Source: Bimuria novae-zelandiae CBS 107.79 (lineage: Eukaryota > Ascomycota > Dothideomycetes > Pleosporales > Didymosphaeriaceae). Taken from it: 64,000 nucleotides of DNA. The notes under the pieces were generated by a model. That model saw only the letters and a program-made list of their open reading frames with translations. It searched no databases and had not been told where the DNA came from. The number at the start of each line of letters is the position of its first letter. Within the stretch, counting starts at the first letter, position 1. The position numbers were made by a program, and so were the translations under genes. The stretch is from the NCBI GenBank assembly GCA_010015655.1, contig ML976665.1, forward strand, positions 1,260,610 through 1,324,609, read 5' to 3'. This document shows, piece by piece, positions 35,543 through 47,030 of the stretch.

Positions 35543-36878
35543 TTAAAGTATCATTGCCTCATGCAACAACGCCTCGAAAGGTTCGAACAAGAAGGAAAGT
35601 AGGACAAAAATAGGCTCCATCCAGCGTTTTTGGCTCATCGAAAGCGCGGCGCCAGCCCAGCCATCCCAAGGGTCGCGAGAACAGTAGGCACAAATGATGG
35701 TCCAGAAATCACAAGTGCGGAGCAGAACTGCTTCCACGAAGAGGATCACGGCAAACATAGCCTTGTCGCTACGATTTTTGATTGGATCCTGAACTCCATG
35801 AGTGGTGGTTTTGCCACCCTTGACTGCCACTCGCCAGATTGAATACACTGCCAGTGCCTAGGACGCACCATGGAAGCTTAGTGAGATGTGGGCCGTTTGA
35901 ATATGATGATCACGTACCGTTTGTAACGGAACAATGATGTTATAGACAGGAAGCTCTTGTGAGAGCCTCACTGAAGGAGCCGTATCGGTTTCAATCCTTT
36001 CACCGCTAATGGATGGAAAAATTCCCTTCGCGGGCACCCCAGGAGCGTCGAACGGTTCACCGACAAGAGGACCGAGGATGACGGCCATGATGCCGGGAGA
36101 CCGAATTGCCCGCCGAATACAGCTCCAGAGCATCAGGGCTAGGCTATTTTGAGCACCGAGCAGATACACATAATAGCTGAAACTAAAGTTCGGAATGCGG
36201 GATTGAAGGGCAGTAGATGCTTTGGCAGCCTAGAGGGTCAACAATTAGCTCTTGTTGCTGTCAACGTATAATCATTGAGGGGTGCATCACCTTCGTCATA
36301 TAGTAAGGGATTGTTAGAGAAGCCAGCCACATGCCAGTGACTGCCAGGACATCTTGGCTCAGTCGAGGAAGCGCATAATATTTGACTTCACATGACAGAA
36401 GAAATTGCATCATTGGGTCGTGCCAGCTCATGGCAAGTCGCATGAAGGCCACTGCGGTCGGGGGTCTGAAGAGCTGGGTCCTGCAAATTAGACACTGATG
36501 ACCCCCCATTGCGTCCGTAAATTGGGGAACACAGCCTTCACCAAAGACATGATGGCATGGGAGTACCTTCACGGCTGGATGGTCGTCATCATACGCTCCC
36601 CAGCCTAAAACGGACGTCAGCTGTAAATGCCTATTAGTTGCAGGCGATAAAGCACCCGAACAGCTTCGAAGCTGGGGAAGAGACTTACAGAAAGAGCACT
36701 TGCCATCATTGAAGCGATCGTTGTCGTTGGCTGGGACGAGGCTCGAGCTCAGAAATGTCGTTCTGGAGACGCCGAAGAATTCTGGGATGAAGTTTATGGT
36801 GTCGTGTGTAGTATTGCCTGCACTACGCGAGATGCGCAGATCGAGGAGGCTTTGTTCCGCTGTTTTCGAAATTTCCAA
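35543..36878 (-). CDS. RING-like zinc-finger membrane protein, possible E3 ubiquitin ligase
   Basis: Four exons: 36878-36689, 36604-36291, 36229-35918 and 35857-35543, about 376 residues. The introns are 84, 61 and 60 bp, with donors GTAAGT, GTGATG and GTACGT; each keeps the frame, and intron 1 splits the codon of a zinc-binding Cys. The N-terminal finger has Cys61-x2-Cys64, Cys80-x-His82, Cys88, Cys101-x2-Cys104 (CHHVFGEGCV, CLICRTQLF). This fits a RING except that the fifth ligand position is Gly85, so one zinc site may be incomplete. The C-terminal two thirds carry several hydrophobic segments (about 150-165, 190-225, 310-350) that look membrane-spanning. A membrane-bound ubiquitin ligase role is plausible but unproven. 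It diverges from the gene at 37549. Confidence 0.72.
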
Positions 36879-37548
36879 GAATCCAAAGCACTAGCATGGT
36901 TTGCACTAAGTCGAGCAGGACGCGATGCTTTGCCACTTGACGCTTCCTTTTATGTGGTGTATAGGGGGGTTTGCTGCAAGCATTCCGAGGCTTGTTGACT
37001 CAAACACATTTGAAAGATCTCAACCTGTAGAAGGATGAAGTTAAATACTTGGTTCGCCGTTATCGAACCTTCGCTTTCACGGCCCGCGGGCATTCAAGCG
37101 CACATGACATGGGAAGAGCCCTGGAGGTGTGTGCGGGCCTGATCAGCTCAACCTCAATTTCAGAGGTTAATGCTTTGGCTATAAACGCACAGGACACCGC
37201 CAAGATCGACGGTTCTGCTATATAATACCCTCTTCCGCACCGACTGCAGTTCACCTCAATCACCCGCCACACCCAGACCCAGTATTCTGCTATACCAAGG
37301 TATAATACCCTCTTCCAAACCGACCGCAGTACACATCGATCACCCGCCACCAATCACCCGCCACACCCAGAATCAGTACTTGGCGATGGCCTCATCTTCT
37401 CGAGCCCGCGTAGAGCAGCCCGGCCGGGGCCTCACTTTCTTGGACCTGCCAGCGGAGGCATGTAATTCCAATTGCTTCTGGCGGTGGTATACTAAGGTTC
37501 TGCCAGGTCCGAAACACAGTATACGAATATTGTGTCCTCGTCCCTGAG
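36879..37548. promoter_or_regulatory. Bidirectional promoter region with an internal duplicated segment
   Basis: 670 bp separate the divergent start codons at 36878 (-) and 37549 (+). Both promoters must lie here. Two related copies of a segment, 37211-37284 and 37283-37378, share TATAATACCCTCTTCC and CACCCGCCACACCCAGA. The second copy has an extra CACCCGCCACCAAT stretch. Confidence 0.6.
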
Positions 37549-38676
37549 TTGCATGTCATTTCGATGACCATGGAACCAATTCGACCTATTGGGAATCACG
37601 ATGCTCTCGCGCGCCCCGAAGGAAATGTGGCCGGTCCCTCATTCAGCGCACACTGGGCTGAACGAATTGCCGGCGCTCCACCCGTCAATCTCCGTAGCTC
37701 TTGGACTGTCGACCCAATGGAGCTCTACCGAAAGTTTGTCGTCAATCAGGCCGGCAACTCGAACTTGGGTGCGACAGCCGGAAAGAAGGCCCAACCAGTT
37801 GGCGGGATCCACTCATTCAAAGCGAGCTATATCAAGGGCAACACAGTGCCATATATGAACACCAACCTCTTCCTAGTGAATAGGCAGGTTTGTATGGAAG
37901 CGGCGACCCTTTTCTACGAGAAGAACCATTTCATCTTCAATACCTGCTGGGAAGATGTGAGTCTCGCGCCCCGGGCATTCTTATGGGACCACGCTGGGGC
38001 ATATCTATGGCTGCGATCGCTTCATATTCACATGCCCGATGTCCCCAACTTCGTCAACCATGGAAAGATGCCGCATCTGGAGCACGCCTTGCCTTCGAAT
38101 GGACAGTGGAGGGACCTCATCATGCAGGTCCGGAAGCTTCGCCTCCGGCATTTCGGCCTCACCGTCACGGTCGATGTGACTAACCGGTTTCACTATGGCG
38201 ATCCGAACTTCGCTCATTTCTCATGCCCTCAAACAGCTTCTTGGGTCAAACCGCTGAAGCTGATTAAAGGCCTCGAGTCGATGCGACTGATCTTCGACGT
38301 CAACCACCAGTACTTACACTTCAAAGAACAAACGGCTGATGATCTCCAAGCATCGGATATCCCCGCGGTCATGGAGTGGGCCCACCACTTGAAGCATTTT
38401 TGGCTCTCGGGTAAAGGCACTTTGGATGACGCCCTCGTGCGTCTGCTTCGTAGCATGACGGGCAGTGGAGCGACCGGCATACGATTGGAGTTCGTATCCT
38501 GGGTAGGGCGTGAATTTTGCCCTGGACAGGGCTGGTGGTCGTTTCCCCGAGAGCAACTTCCACCACTCCTTCACGAGGAAGAAGCTCAGGACTGGCTACT
38601 AGAGACTGACCTGACCACTCACTACCAACAAGGCCACTTGTACTATCCGGGGTTCTTTGGGCCTCTACAATTCTAG
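37549..38676 (+). CDS. Hypothetical protein, fungal DUF7730/2EXR-like type
   Basis: Single exon, 375 residues, no signal peptide or membrane segment. Residues 105-130 read 'TNLFLVNRQVCMEAATLFYE', very like the 'vNRQi..Ea..lfY..n.F.F' block found in a large family of fungal proteins of unknown function (DUF7730, 2EXR, sometimes F-box-linked). The rest is a globular pattern of alternating hydrophobic strands and helices rich in Trp and His. The first Met is at 37549; another at 37567 is equally possible. Function unknown. Its 3' end lies only about 110 bp from the left repeat of the large Tc1/mariner element. Confidence 0.7.
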   Translation: MHVISMTMEPIRPIGNHDALARPEGNVAGPSFSAHWAERIAGAPPVNLRSSWTVDPMELYRKFVVNQAGNSNLGATAGKKAQPVGGIHSFKASYIKGNTVPYMNTNLFLVNRQVCMEAATLFYEKNHFIFNTCWEDVSLAPRAFLWDHAGAYLWLRSLHIHMPDVPNFVNHGKMPHLEHALPSNGQWRDLIMQVRKLRLRHFGLTVTVDVTNRFHYGDPNFAHFSCPQTASWVKPLKLIKGLESMRLIFDVNHQYLHFKEQTADDLQASDIPAVMEWAHHLKHFWLSGKGTLDDALVRLLRSMTGSGATGIRLEFVSWVGREFCPGQGWWSFPREQLPPLLHEEEAQDWLLETDLTTHYQQGHLYYPGFFGPLQF

Positions 38677-38785
38677 TATCAAGGTACGATGTGGAACTCA
38701 TAGGGTTCCAGTTGTTGGCCATGGTCTCGACCGTGCTACTGCGGTTCTTCCAGGGTTTCTGTTGTTCAAAGTTCGCTTATCGGTG

Positions 38786-38861
38786 GTTTCGTAAATTCCC
38801 GCTCACCATGTGACCTGGGCGCTTGTTAGGTAATCGCTTCCTGCGCGTCATTTGACCCCAC
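38786..38861 (+). repeat. Left terminal inverted repeat of the large Tc1/mariner element
   Basis: GTTTCGTAAATTCCCGCTCA followed by CCATGTGACCTG, then a weaker part containing GTCATTT. It matches the complement of 57036-57113; the first 32 bp are identical. Confidence 0.85.
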
Positions 38862-38940
38862 CTATTTTTCTGTACAATCGGATGCCGTACATGAATTTAT
38901 CCCTTAAATAATATCCTGCTATTATCCTTAAGGGTTATCG

Positions 38941-39980
38941 TGATGCTAGCTAAAAGTCGTAAACGTAAGAGTACTTAGGTATTTAAGAAGGGCAAGAATC
39001 TACCCTAGGCAACGTAGGTAGCTAAAAAGTCGCGTATAATAAAGTTACCTTGTAAAAAGACTCCTAAAAAAGTAAAGGCTAGGGCACCTTTATAAGAAAT
39101 AGTAAATAAAGCTAATTATATAACTATTACTAAGGTAGCTAAGGCAGAGTAACTTAAGAATAAAGATATTAAAGAGTAAAAGATATACTAGAGGATAGCC
39201 TATTATTAGCCTAGCTGTAATGAGGTAAGCGCCCCGCTTACTAAGCCAATACTATGTGACTTCCTCACCTGCACCAAAAGGTACGCACGAGAATACTTAA
39301 GCCAAGTATTACTCGTATAGTATAATATATATAGGATATGCTAGGGTCAGCCACTAGCGCTAGTGTTTGATCCTAGCCTAGCCGGAACCTCTATAAGCGA
39401 GAGAAGGCCACGTGTTCGACCGTGCCTACCTCGTTACACTAGCTAAGTCCTTTTATATAATAATTAGATAAGGAGCTTATTAAGGTAGTTAATAAAACTT
39501 ATATAAGGTGTTGCTATAGAGCGTACTATAATAATAAGATAGTTAATAGCGTAGAGGATAGTAACTATAAGTAACTACTTAGTAGCCTAACAGCGGGCGA
39601 GGTGTAGAGATAGGCTAACAGCGTTATTATAAAAATAAGCACCTAAGAGAAAGTCTTTATTAAGAGCCTTACTATTATTATATATTTAAGTTAAACTTTA
39701 GCAAAGGATTACATAGTAAATACTCTTAAACGTAAGGAGAGTTACCTACGTTTTACTAACGTAAAAACTAGCGTAAAAGAGTTACTATAATTAGCGCCCC
39801 TAGGGGCTACTACGTATATAGATTTTAACTTAGTGCTATTATTAGAGTTACCTTAGGTGCCTGCTTTAAGTTAGTTACGCGTAGGTAGCCTATAAAGCTC
39901 TTAGGTATAACTTACTACTACTAATTACTAACTTACTAAGCTGCCAGACGTTATAGCGATTAACTAGATAGGTAATAGGC
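38941..39980 (+). pseudogene. RIP-degraded basic open frame, unidentified (interrupted by a solo element)
   Basis: A plus-strand frame from 38941 opens 'MLAKSRKRKST' and continues as a Lys/Arg-rich sequence broken only by TAG/TAA stops up to the solo element at 39216, then appears to resume after it. It runs opposite to the transposase. It may be an accessory ORF of the DNA transposon or a further nested element; I do not recognise it. Confidence 0.35.
39216..39438. repeat. 223-bp solo LTR or small inverted-repeat element (TSD CTAGC)
   Basis: Starts TGTAATGAGGTAAGC and ends with the complement of TGTAACGAGGTAGGC. It is flanked by CTAGC at 39211-39215 and 39439-39443. Base composition is normal although the host is RIP-degraded. 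The 15-bp imperfect inverted ends with TG...CA and a 5-bp duplication fit a solo LTR; a short MITE is the alternative. Confidence 0.8.
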
Positions 39981-39989
39981 TAGCTATCT

Positions 39990-40517
39990 AAATACGGGAC
40001 GCGTGGAGGTGCCAGGACACCATGTGCTCGAACTACGCCCATGTGTGCTACTTTTAGCGTACTAAATCGTTGGTGGTGCGATTCTCCGATCATATGCCCG
40101 TCGAGGGCAATATAGTCGCCATATGGGCCCGCGAGGTGTCGCTGTAAAGGTGTACAGTTGCAGCGCCGTTAGACAACGTTTGGTTAATAATAGCGAGGTC
40201 TCGTGAGTAGGCTGTGAGGACGGGCACAGGCTCCTGCATCAAGAGAGTAGATGAGGTAGGTTGGCTCTATTTCAGCTACACTAAGATGAGGAGACTGTAG
40301 GTACACAGGCCTGCGGCGCTTTTATGCGCTGCCGCTCGGCACGGAACATCTATCTATCCGAGATAGCTACACTGGGTGCGTGGGCAGCTGCGCCCAGGCG
40401 TGAGGCAGCTGCACCCAGGCGTGAGGCAGTCGCGCCTCTCACGCGAGGTCATGTGTCCTGCCGGCATGCCAGGCCGTCACATAGGCTAGGCGACGGCAGA
40501 GGAGGAGCGACTCTAAT
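39990..40517. other. GC-balanced island inside RIP-degraded DNA, with 21-bp tandem repeats
   Basis: About 530 bp of normal composition lie between AT-rich flanks. They contain 2.5 copies of a 21-bp unit (GCAGCTGCGCCCAGGCGTGAG) at 40384-40436. The ends do not show clear TG...CA termini or an unambiguous target duplication. TAGGCTAG occurs near both borders (39977 and 40492), but this could be chance in such sequence. Probably another young insertion of unknown class. Confidence 0.45.
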
Positions 40518-41199
40518 AATAAGCCTATAATAAAAGATATATTTAAATTACTAATCGCGTCTATAGTAAGTTAATTAGTATAAAGTTAGCTATTTTAATA
40601 ATTACCTGCCTAGCAGTAAAAGCCTAATTACCTACTAAATAACCTACTAGTTTTAACGTAAGATCTATTAACTTATAGTAATATAAAAGAGCTCTATTAT
40701 ATAACACTACTTTTCCTATAGTAGTGGCTTAACGAGGGTCCACACAAAGATCGTAAAGATGTAAGAAAAGTCTTTACTATAGTTAGGGATAATAGAATTA
40801 ACCTTAATATGCTTATAGATCCCTTAGAGGCTAGCATGCCGTATATTTTATAGTAAGAGGTATAAGAGCTACTACTACCTTTATTATTTAAACTTTAAGT
40901 ATATGCCGTCTACTAGTAGTGTAGATTTAAAGGACTAACTTTAGAGTAAAAAGCTTAGTGCCTAAAGAATATAAAGAAGGAGAAAGAGCGTGTAAAGCGT
41001 AAGAAGCGTAAGGAGCGTGAGGAGCGAGAGGAGCGAGAGGATAAGGATAAGGGCGAAGAGAGCTTGTTTATATAGCAAATATAAGAAGTTACTAAAGCTT
41101 AAGACTAGGTTACTAACGTTAATTTTATAGTTACTTATACTTTACGCTTTAGTTATATTATTAATTACTCCTAGATATAGGGCGCGTCGTAAGTACTTT
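40518..41199. other. RIP-degraded AT-rich sequence with a Lys/Glu/Arg-rich frame
   Basis: A plus-strand stretch at about 40970-41080 encodes repeated Lys-Glu-Arg units. No motif is seen. It belongs to the body of the DNA transposon. Confidence 0.35.
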
Positions 41200-41877
41200 T
41201 ATTAAGGAATTTACGTTTTTTATTTTACTAATTCTAGCCTATAAAAGTTAATTTTAAGGAAGTTATTGCCTAAGTATACGTATATTAAATTAACTTATTA
41301 ACAGAATTATGTAGAACTACAATATAAATAACTTAACGTTAGTAAACACTAAGTCCGCACGGGCCACTATTATAATACTTAGTAATATCTATACTTAATA
41401 ATAACGCGTTAATCGCTTAAGCTCTCTATCTCCTGTACACCTTACACCTGCCAGCCTAAGTAGCTAAAGTACTTTCTTACCCGTACGTTGTTGTAGCAAA
41501 CCTCCTGCACGCCTAACTCTAAAAAATATAAAAAATCTTAAAAGATAGGCGCCCGCTAGAGGTTCTTTTTTATTTATAACTTTAACGCCTTAAAGCTCTG
41601 CTCGATTAGATTTATGTTAGGTAAGTATAGTAATAGGTACTTAAGTACTACTTTAGCGTCTAAATAAAGCTATTAAATTCTAGCTAATTAATAAATAGAA
41701 GTATTATCTATTATAATTACTAAGCGTGGCCTTAGGTACGGCGTGTAATATAGTAGCACTTTACTAACTATAAACTCCTTTATTAGCTCTACCGTAATTG
41801 CTCCCTAATAGATAAGGTAATTAAAATACTTATTAACGTCTATAGCTAGTAGTAAGCTCTACCTCTCTAACCTTTAC
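41200..41877 (-). pseudogene. Tc1/mariner transposase remnant, DDE catalytic part
   Basis: Minus-strand translation gives 'RPRLVIIIDNTSIY' (about 41705-41745), then a 'KYLLLYLPNINLIEQSF' type segment. These correspond to the second Asp and the PYSPDLNPIE box with the final acidic residue of the DDE_3 superfamily. Stops are TAA/TAG at sites consistent with RIP. The frame ends where gypsy element A inserted (41878); the DNA-binding half lies at 56590-56850. Confidence 0.8.
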
Positions 41878-42326
41878 TGTTATAAGGCTCTCACACCTTA
41901 TCCAATCTAGGTTAGGGCGGTAAGGTATCGTGGTGCTTCACGGATTATTTAGTAGTATAAGTTAATGCGACACTTAGCGCGAGGCTAGACAATTTAATCT
42001 TATAATAAAATAAGATAATAATTAGTCTATATAAGAGAACGTACTCGCATAGAAGATATGTAAGTTGACTATAAGGAGCATATTAAAGGAAAACCATCCT
42101 GTATATATATCCTCCTTGTCCTATAGAATCCCACGATGTCCCATAGCCTGGGACCGTGGGATCCCATGGGATTCCTTGGGACACCACGTGACCCGAGTCA
42201 CGTGGTCCCACGGTTGTCCCATGGTCTTGGCATCTGGGATAGCCTGGGACATTACGTAAGCCCGAGGTGGGGCCCGGATGCCGTTATAAGGCTCTCCGTC
42301 CCACTGTCGACTTCTGGACCGTAACA
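41878..42326 (-). repeat. Left LTR of gypsy A (449 bp)
   Basis: TGTTATAAGG ... CCGTAACA. The first about 215 bp are AT-rich and shared with the LTRs at 13588 and 59958. The second half is GC-rich and full of CCCATGG/TCCCA motifs, with a strong hairpin around 42154-42213. Confidence 0.92.
42154..42213. repeat. Nested inverted repeat (hairpin) in the LTR
   Basis: Outer arms are CCGTGGGA (42154-42161) and TCCCACGG (42206-42213). Inside is a perfect 9-bp arm pair, CCACGTGAC and GTCACGTGG (42184-42205), with a 4-nt loop. The same hairpin in the right LTR is weakened by RIP changes (ACGTGACCT/AGTTACGT). Confidence 0.8.
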
Positions 42327-42733
42327 CTATCCTTGTCCGATTACATGGTCCTTTGCATCTGCAAGGAGGCTGGCGCACTTACGCCCGTACATTCCGCCCT
42401 TGCATTCCGCCCTCGCTCAACGCGCAAGGAATGACGCAAGGAATGAAGCAAGGAATGAAGCAAGGATGAAGTAAGGAATAAAGCAAGGGATATCTAGGCA
42501 GGCAACCCAAAGATAAAAGGCAAAGTCCCAGACCTCTTAGAGACAAGCACACACAATTCATACCTCAATTCATCTCAATCAATTATCATCTTTTCATCTT
42601 ATCAGATTACCCTTCCAATCTGACAATCCTCCTCCTTCCTCTGCATGTCCTTATGTAGTAGCCAATGTCCTCTTAGAGTATCCTTTATTATTATTCTGTT
42701 AGAGATTAAATAAATTTAATTAGTTAGATTACT

Positions 42734-43250
42734 ATAGTGTCCTGTAAATACTGCGCGAAGAAGGGCTTAACCTATAAGCTATTTTCTTTTAAGATATAGT
42801 ATAGTAACTGCTACAAGAATGGCGTTGCAAAGTGTAAGCTAGTAAAACTTATAGTTCTAAACTTCTCCTTAATTAATTCTAAGGTGGATAGGCTTAAGCG
42901 CCTAAAAGAGGCAATAGTAGTTAAAGAAGAAGCGGCTATAGTAGCCCTCTAGGCTACCTATAGTAAAAGAAAAAGGTTGTTAAAGTAAAAGCGTCTACTT
43001 AAAAAGCGTAAAGGAAAGCTTCTTACTAACTTAATAAAATTTATTAAGGAGATTAAACGTCTTAAGGGGATAAAGTTATTAGGCTAGGACGTTGCTTAAC
43101 TAGAAGGGGGTCTTATACCTAGCTTTCTTAGCTTAGACTAGTTTGTCTATCCTCTGCCTTTTAATTCTAATAATTCTAAACCTTTAGCTTTAGCTTCTTT
43201 AGATGCTTCTAGTGGAACTTCTTTAAGGCCTTTTTATAGTTAGTAAGGTT
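42734..43250 (+). pseudogene. Antisense accessory ORF of gypsy A, zinc-binding-like N-terminus
   Basis: It lies between the polymerase end and the 3' LTR of the element, on the strand opposite to gag-pol. The frame starts at ATA (probably ATG before RIP), then reads VSCKYCAKKG, with a further Cys pair (SNCYKNGVAKC) and a helical Lys/Arg/Leu-rich part ('KRLKEAIVVKEEAA'). Stops are few and of RIP type. I believe similar antisense ORFs with a Cys-rich head and coiled-coil-like body occur in other pleosporalean gypsy elements, but this is from memory of the pattern, not a search. Confidence 0.5.
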
Positions 43251-46200
43251 TCTTACTAGTTCTTATATATTATAGCTTTTTAGCTATCCTTCTTATTTTA
43301 CTAGGTACTTGTGCTAACGCCTAATTTTTTGTAGATTTCTAATTATTTTAACCTTATACTCCTTGTCTTTAAGTTTAAGTTATGTTTCTAGTTCGGCGCT
43401 TAGTGGTGCTGGTTCTAATAATAATTTGTGGAAAACTAGATAGATACGTGTATTTATAGGTAGCTATAGTTTAAAATTAACTAGTCCTCTAACCTCTTAA
43501 ATTTTAAATAGTCCTTTTTAAAAGTTATCTAATTTTTTGCTTAGCCTTGTTATTTTAAGATTTTTTTATAAGTGGAGGACTCTATCCCCCTCCTTAAAGG
43601 TTAGTCCCTTAATCCTTTTTTTATTAGCCTATTTTGCTATTTATTTGTTATATTATATAATATTCTAGCGTAGTGTCTTATACAAATCTTGTATAAGTCT
43701 GGCTTTATTAGCTATGTTCTTTGCGACGCTTTAGATGTCTAATAGATCCTGGTAAGTTGTTGGCTTACACCTATAATTGGCATAGTATAGTAAGTACTTT
43801 GTAGTCGCTAATCTTGCGCTATTGTATGCTAGTTAAGCTGTTAGTAATAGCTTAACCTAATTGTCTTAAAGCTTATTTATATATATTTAGAGGTACTATT
43901 CTAGCGTTTAGTTTATTTACTCTGTTTAGCTATCTATTTTAAGGTAGAAGCTTGTCGTAAGCTTATGCTTAATTCTTAATTTAGCTATAAACGTGGTCTA
44001 ATATAATAATATAAATATCTTAGCCCTGTCTGTAATAAACTTGTTAGGTTATCTAACCTATAATATTAGTTCTTATTCTACCACGTAGACTAGTTCCTCT
44101 GCTAACGTAGCTTCCCTAATTAGTATAAACCTTAATTCCTTAGTAAGTTAATAGATTATAACTAAAATTAAGTTATAGGGGTCTTTATTCCTTAGTGCTA
44201 GTGATGCTAGTAGCTTTATAACAAAGTCTATAGTTACGCTAGACCATGGCCTTAAGGGCGGCTTTAATGACTGTAAGAGGCTATAGGGCTTATATCTCTT
44301 AAGCTTATTTTTATAATAGGCTAAATAGTTGCCTAGTACCTTCTATACTACCTAGCGTAGCCTAGGGATAGCATATTCGTTCGCGATTCGACGCGTTATT
44401 TTAGTAATCTCTAGGTGTCCCTAGTCCTTGTCTTTATATAGCTTTTTAATTAGTAATAGAGCTATTTGCTTGCTAATCTAGATATAGTTTTAATAGTCCC
44501 GTGCTATTAATTTTATAGCTTAGTAGAGGTTATATGCTTAGTAATCTTTATCTATAAGCCTACTGTAATCCTGTATCCTATCTACGACTAGTCTATAATA
44601 GGTAAAGTCTACGCGTTGTACTGCTAGTGCTAGCGCGAGTTGTGTTTTGTTATAATAAAAGGTTCTATCCTTTACCTTAGTTAGGATTATAACGTAGTTA
44701 CCTCTATCGTCTTCTTCTATAAGATTTAATTATCTACTAAGTACGTCTACTATAGCGTTTGTATTCCTTAGCAGATGCGTGATATAGAAGTTAAATTCTA
44801 TTATCTATTTAGACTATTTAGCCTATTATTAATTAAGCTTCTTAGTCGTTATAAAGCGTGTTAGGTTAAGGTAATTAAAAAACACCTCTATTTAGTGCTT
44901 AGCTCCCTTAAGCTATGCTTTTTATTACTTAAAATAGTTAATAATTATTAGTAGTTCTTTATTATAGGTCTTATAATTAAGCTCTACTCCTAAGAGCTTT
45001 CTTGCGTGATAGAAGACTGGTCTCTATTTCTTATTATTGCATTCTTATAGTAATATGGCCCCTATCGCATAGTCGGATGCGTCTGTGTAAATGCGATGTC
45101 GCCACTCTAGGTTGTACATCTATAGTAGGGGTGCCGTTAGGAATAGGCGCTTTAGCTATTTAAAAGCTCTCCTCTCTACTTCTTATAGGGGTCGCTATTT
45201 TCCTATCTTCGTGAGTTCTATTAGTAGAGCGGTGACCTTTAAGTAGTTCCTAATAAATTTGCGATAGAAGTTGGTAAAGCCTAAAAAGAATTAAATATTT
45301 TTTACTAATTTAGGTAGTAGCTATTTTTCTATTATCGCGATTTTTTTAGGTCTATTTTAACACCTTTCCAGGATATTACAAATCCTAGGTATTCTGTTTC
45401 CGTGACATAGAATTTATATTTCTTAGGGTGTAGGAGTAATCTGTGCTCCTATAGCTTTTATAATACCTTATAAGCATGTTTCTTATATTCTTTTAGTGTT
45501 CCGCTTAAGTATATTAATATGTCGTCGAGGTATGCTATGCAGAATACGTCTAAGTATTTATATAATACTTAATTTATTAGCTCCTAGAAGGTTACTAGTG
45601 TATTAGTTAGCCCTATTAGTATAATTATATACTTAAAGAGGCCGTATCGCGTGCGGAAAGCTATCTTCTACTTATAGCCTTTTACTATTTAAATTCTATA
45701 AAATCTATCCTAAATATTAAACTTTATAAACTATTTAGCTCCTCGGAGTTGATTCATAAGCTCCGTTATTAGGGGTAATAAGTAATAGTTTTTAACTATA
45801 ACGGCATTTAGCTATCTATAATCTATATAAAGTTATAGTCTACCGTCTTTCTTGCGAATAAAGAGTATAGGGAAGGCTATAGGGCTCTAACTAGGTTTTT
45901 ACTTTCCTAAGCGTAGATTCTTCTATATTAGCTCCTTTAACTCTTTTTTTTATTTATAGGTAAGGGGCCTTAGGCGTTCTAGCTATAGCTTAGCTCCTTT
46001 TACTAGTAGTATCTCGTGATCCTATTCCTTATATTTAGGCAGGATAGTCTTGTCGTGCTCTTTAAATAGATCTGCGAATTCCTTGTATTCTTCTAGTAGA
46101 CCTAGGTCCTTAGGAACTATTTTAGTTTCCTAGACCTATATATAGTGCACCTGTCCTAGGTGTTGCTTTAAGATCCTGTCTATCTTATATACTAATATCT

Positions 46201-46567
46201 TTTATATCTTAGATAGTCGGCTCTTTTTTCTTGCCTAAGGTTAGGGAGTTTCCCTTTTACTAGGGCTCACCTAAGCCGTTGCTAGTGGATTCTAGGGGAG
46301 GATTATTTGTTTAATCTAATTTATTTGTAGATTGTGCTGTTCTAGCTATTCGTATCTAATAATAGCTTTAATATTTCCTATTTTTATAATAGTAAAGACG
46401 TGTTAGCTCTCTAGCCCTTCTATATTAACTTGTACCAGCGCCGTCTTAAGGCGTAGCTAATTATTACTGTATTCTTATGACTAGGTCCTATCCGCGAGTC
46501 CTATTTATAGTAGCGTCCTTTTATTATAATATAGCATATTATATTTTTTAACTACTTATAGGGCTAT
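43251..46567 (-). pseudogene. Gypsy A polymerase remnant (integrase, RNase H, RT)
   Basis: The minus-strand frames run from RT (YLDDILIY at 45510-45532, KFYVTETEYLGF-type segment near 45400) through RNase H-like sequence to integrase-like sequence near 43400-44300. Substitutions are overwhelmingly RIP type; CAG/TGG-derived TAG stops are dense. Protease and gag continue on the other side of element B. Confidence 0.75.
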
Positions 46568-46572
46568 TAGAC

Positions 46573-47030
46573 TGTTAGGATCTGAACATGTATGGAACGC
46601 GGAGGACCAACGGGCCTTAGTAGAAGTGACACTTGGCGGGGTCGCGTAACCGAGGTCACGTAATGTACCATCCAGCCAAGACATACTATCCTGCCAAGAT
46701 TGTAGAAGGTGCACCATCCACGGACGGCGCGACCATCTATTAGAATCTAAGGATGGTAGAAAGAGAGATAGACGGTAAGGTTTACCCCTCTTATATATAA
46801 ACCTACACAAATACCTTTAAGGCATTTATGTTTAACCTGTTAATTAATCTATCGTTTAGATCTAAATAAGCAATCTTGTTAATTTAATTATGCTATACAC
46901 ATCTTTAATACCAACGCCCTTAGTAACAGGCGTAAGCTATTACTACAACCCTTTCCTATTCTACTAGTACTCCTGCCCGAGAACCAACCTTAGCCCCTTA
47001 GAGAATAGCTACCTCTTTAGGATCTTAACA
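46573..47030 (+). repeat. 5' LTR of gypsy B (458 bp)
   Basis: TGTTAGGATC ... GATCTTAACA. It contains a TATATATAA box near 46792. It differs from the 3' LTR mostly by C/T and G/A transitions. Confidence 0.95.

Noticed and set aside
42121..42378. 85- and 62-codon frames in the gypsy A LTR
   Set aside because: They arise from the GC-rich repeated TCCCA motifs of the LTR. The related frame in the other LTR shows the same repeat, not a gene.
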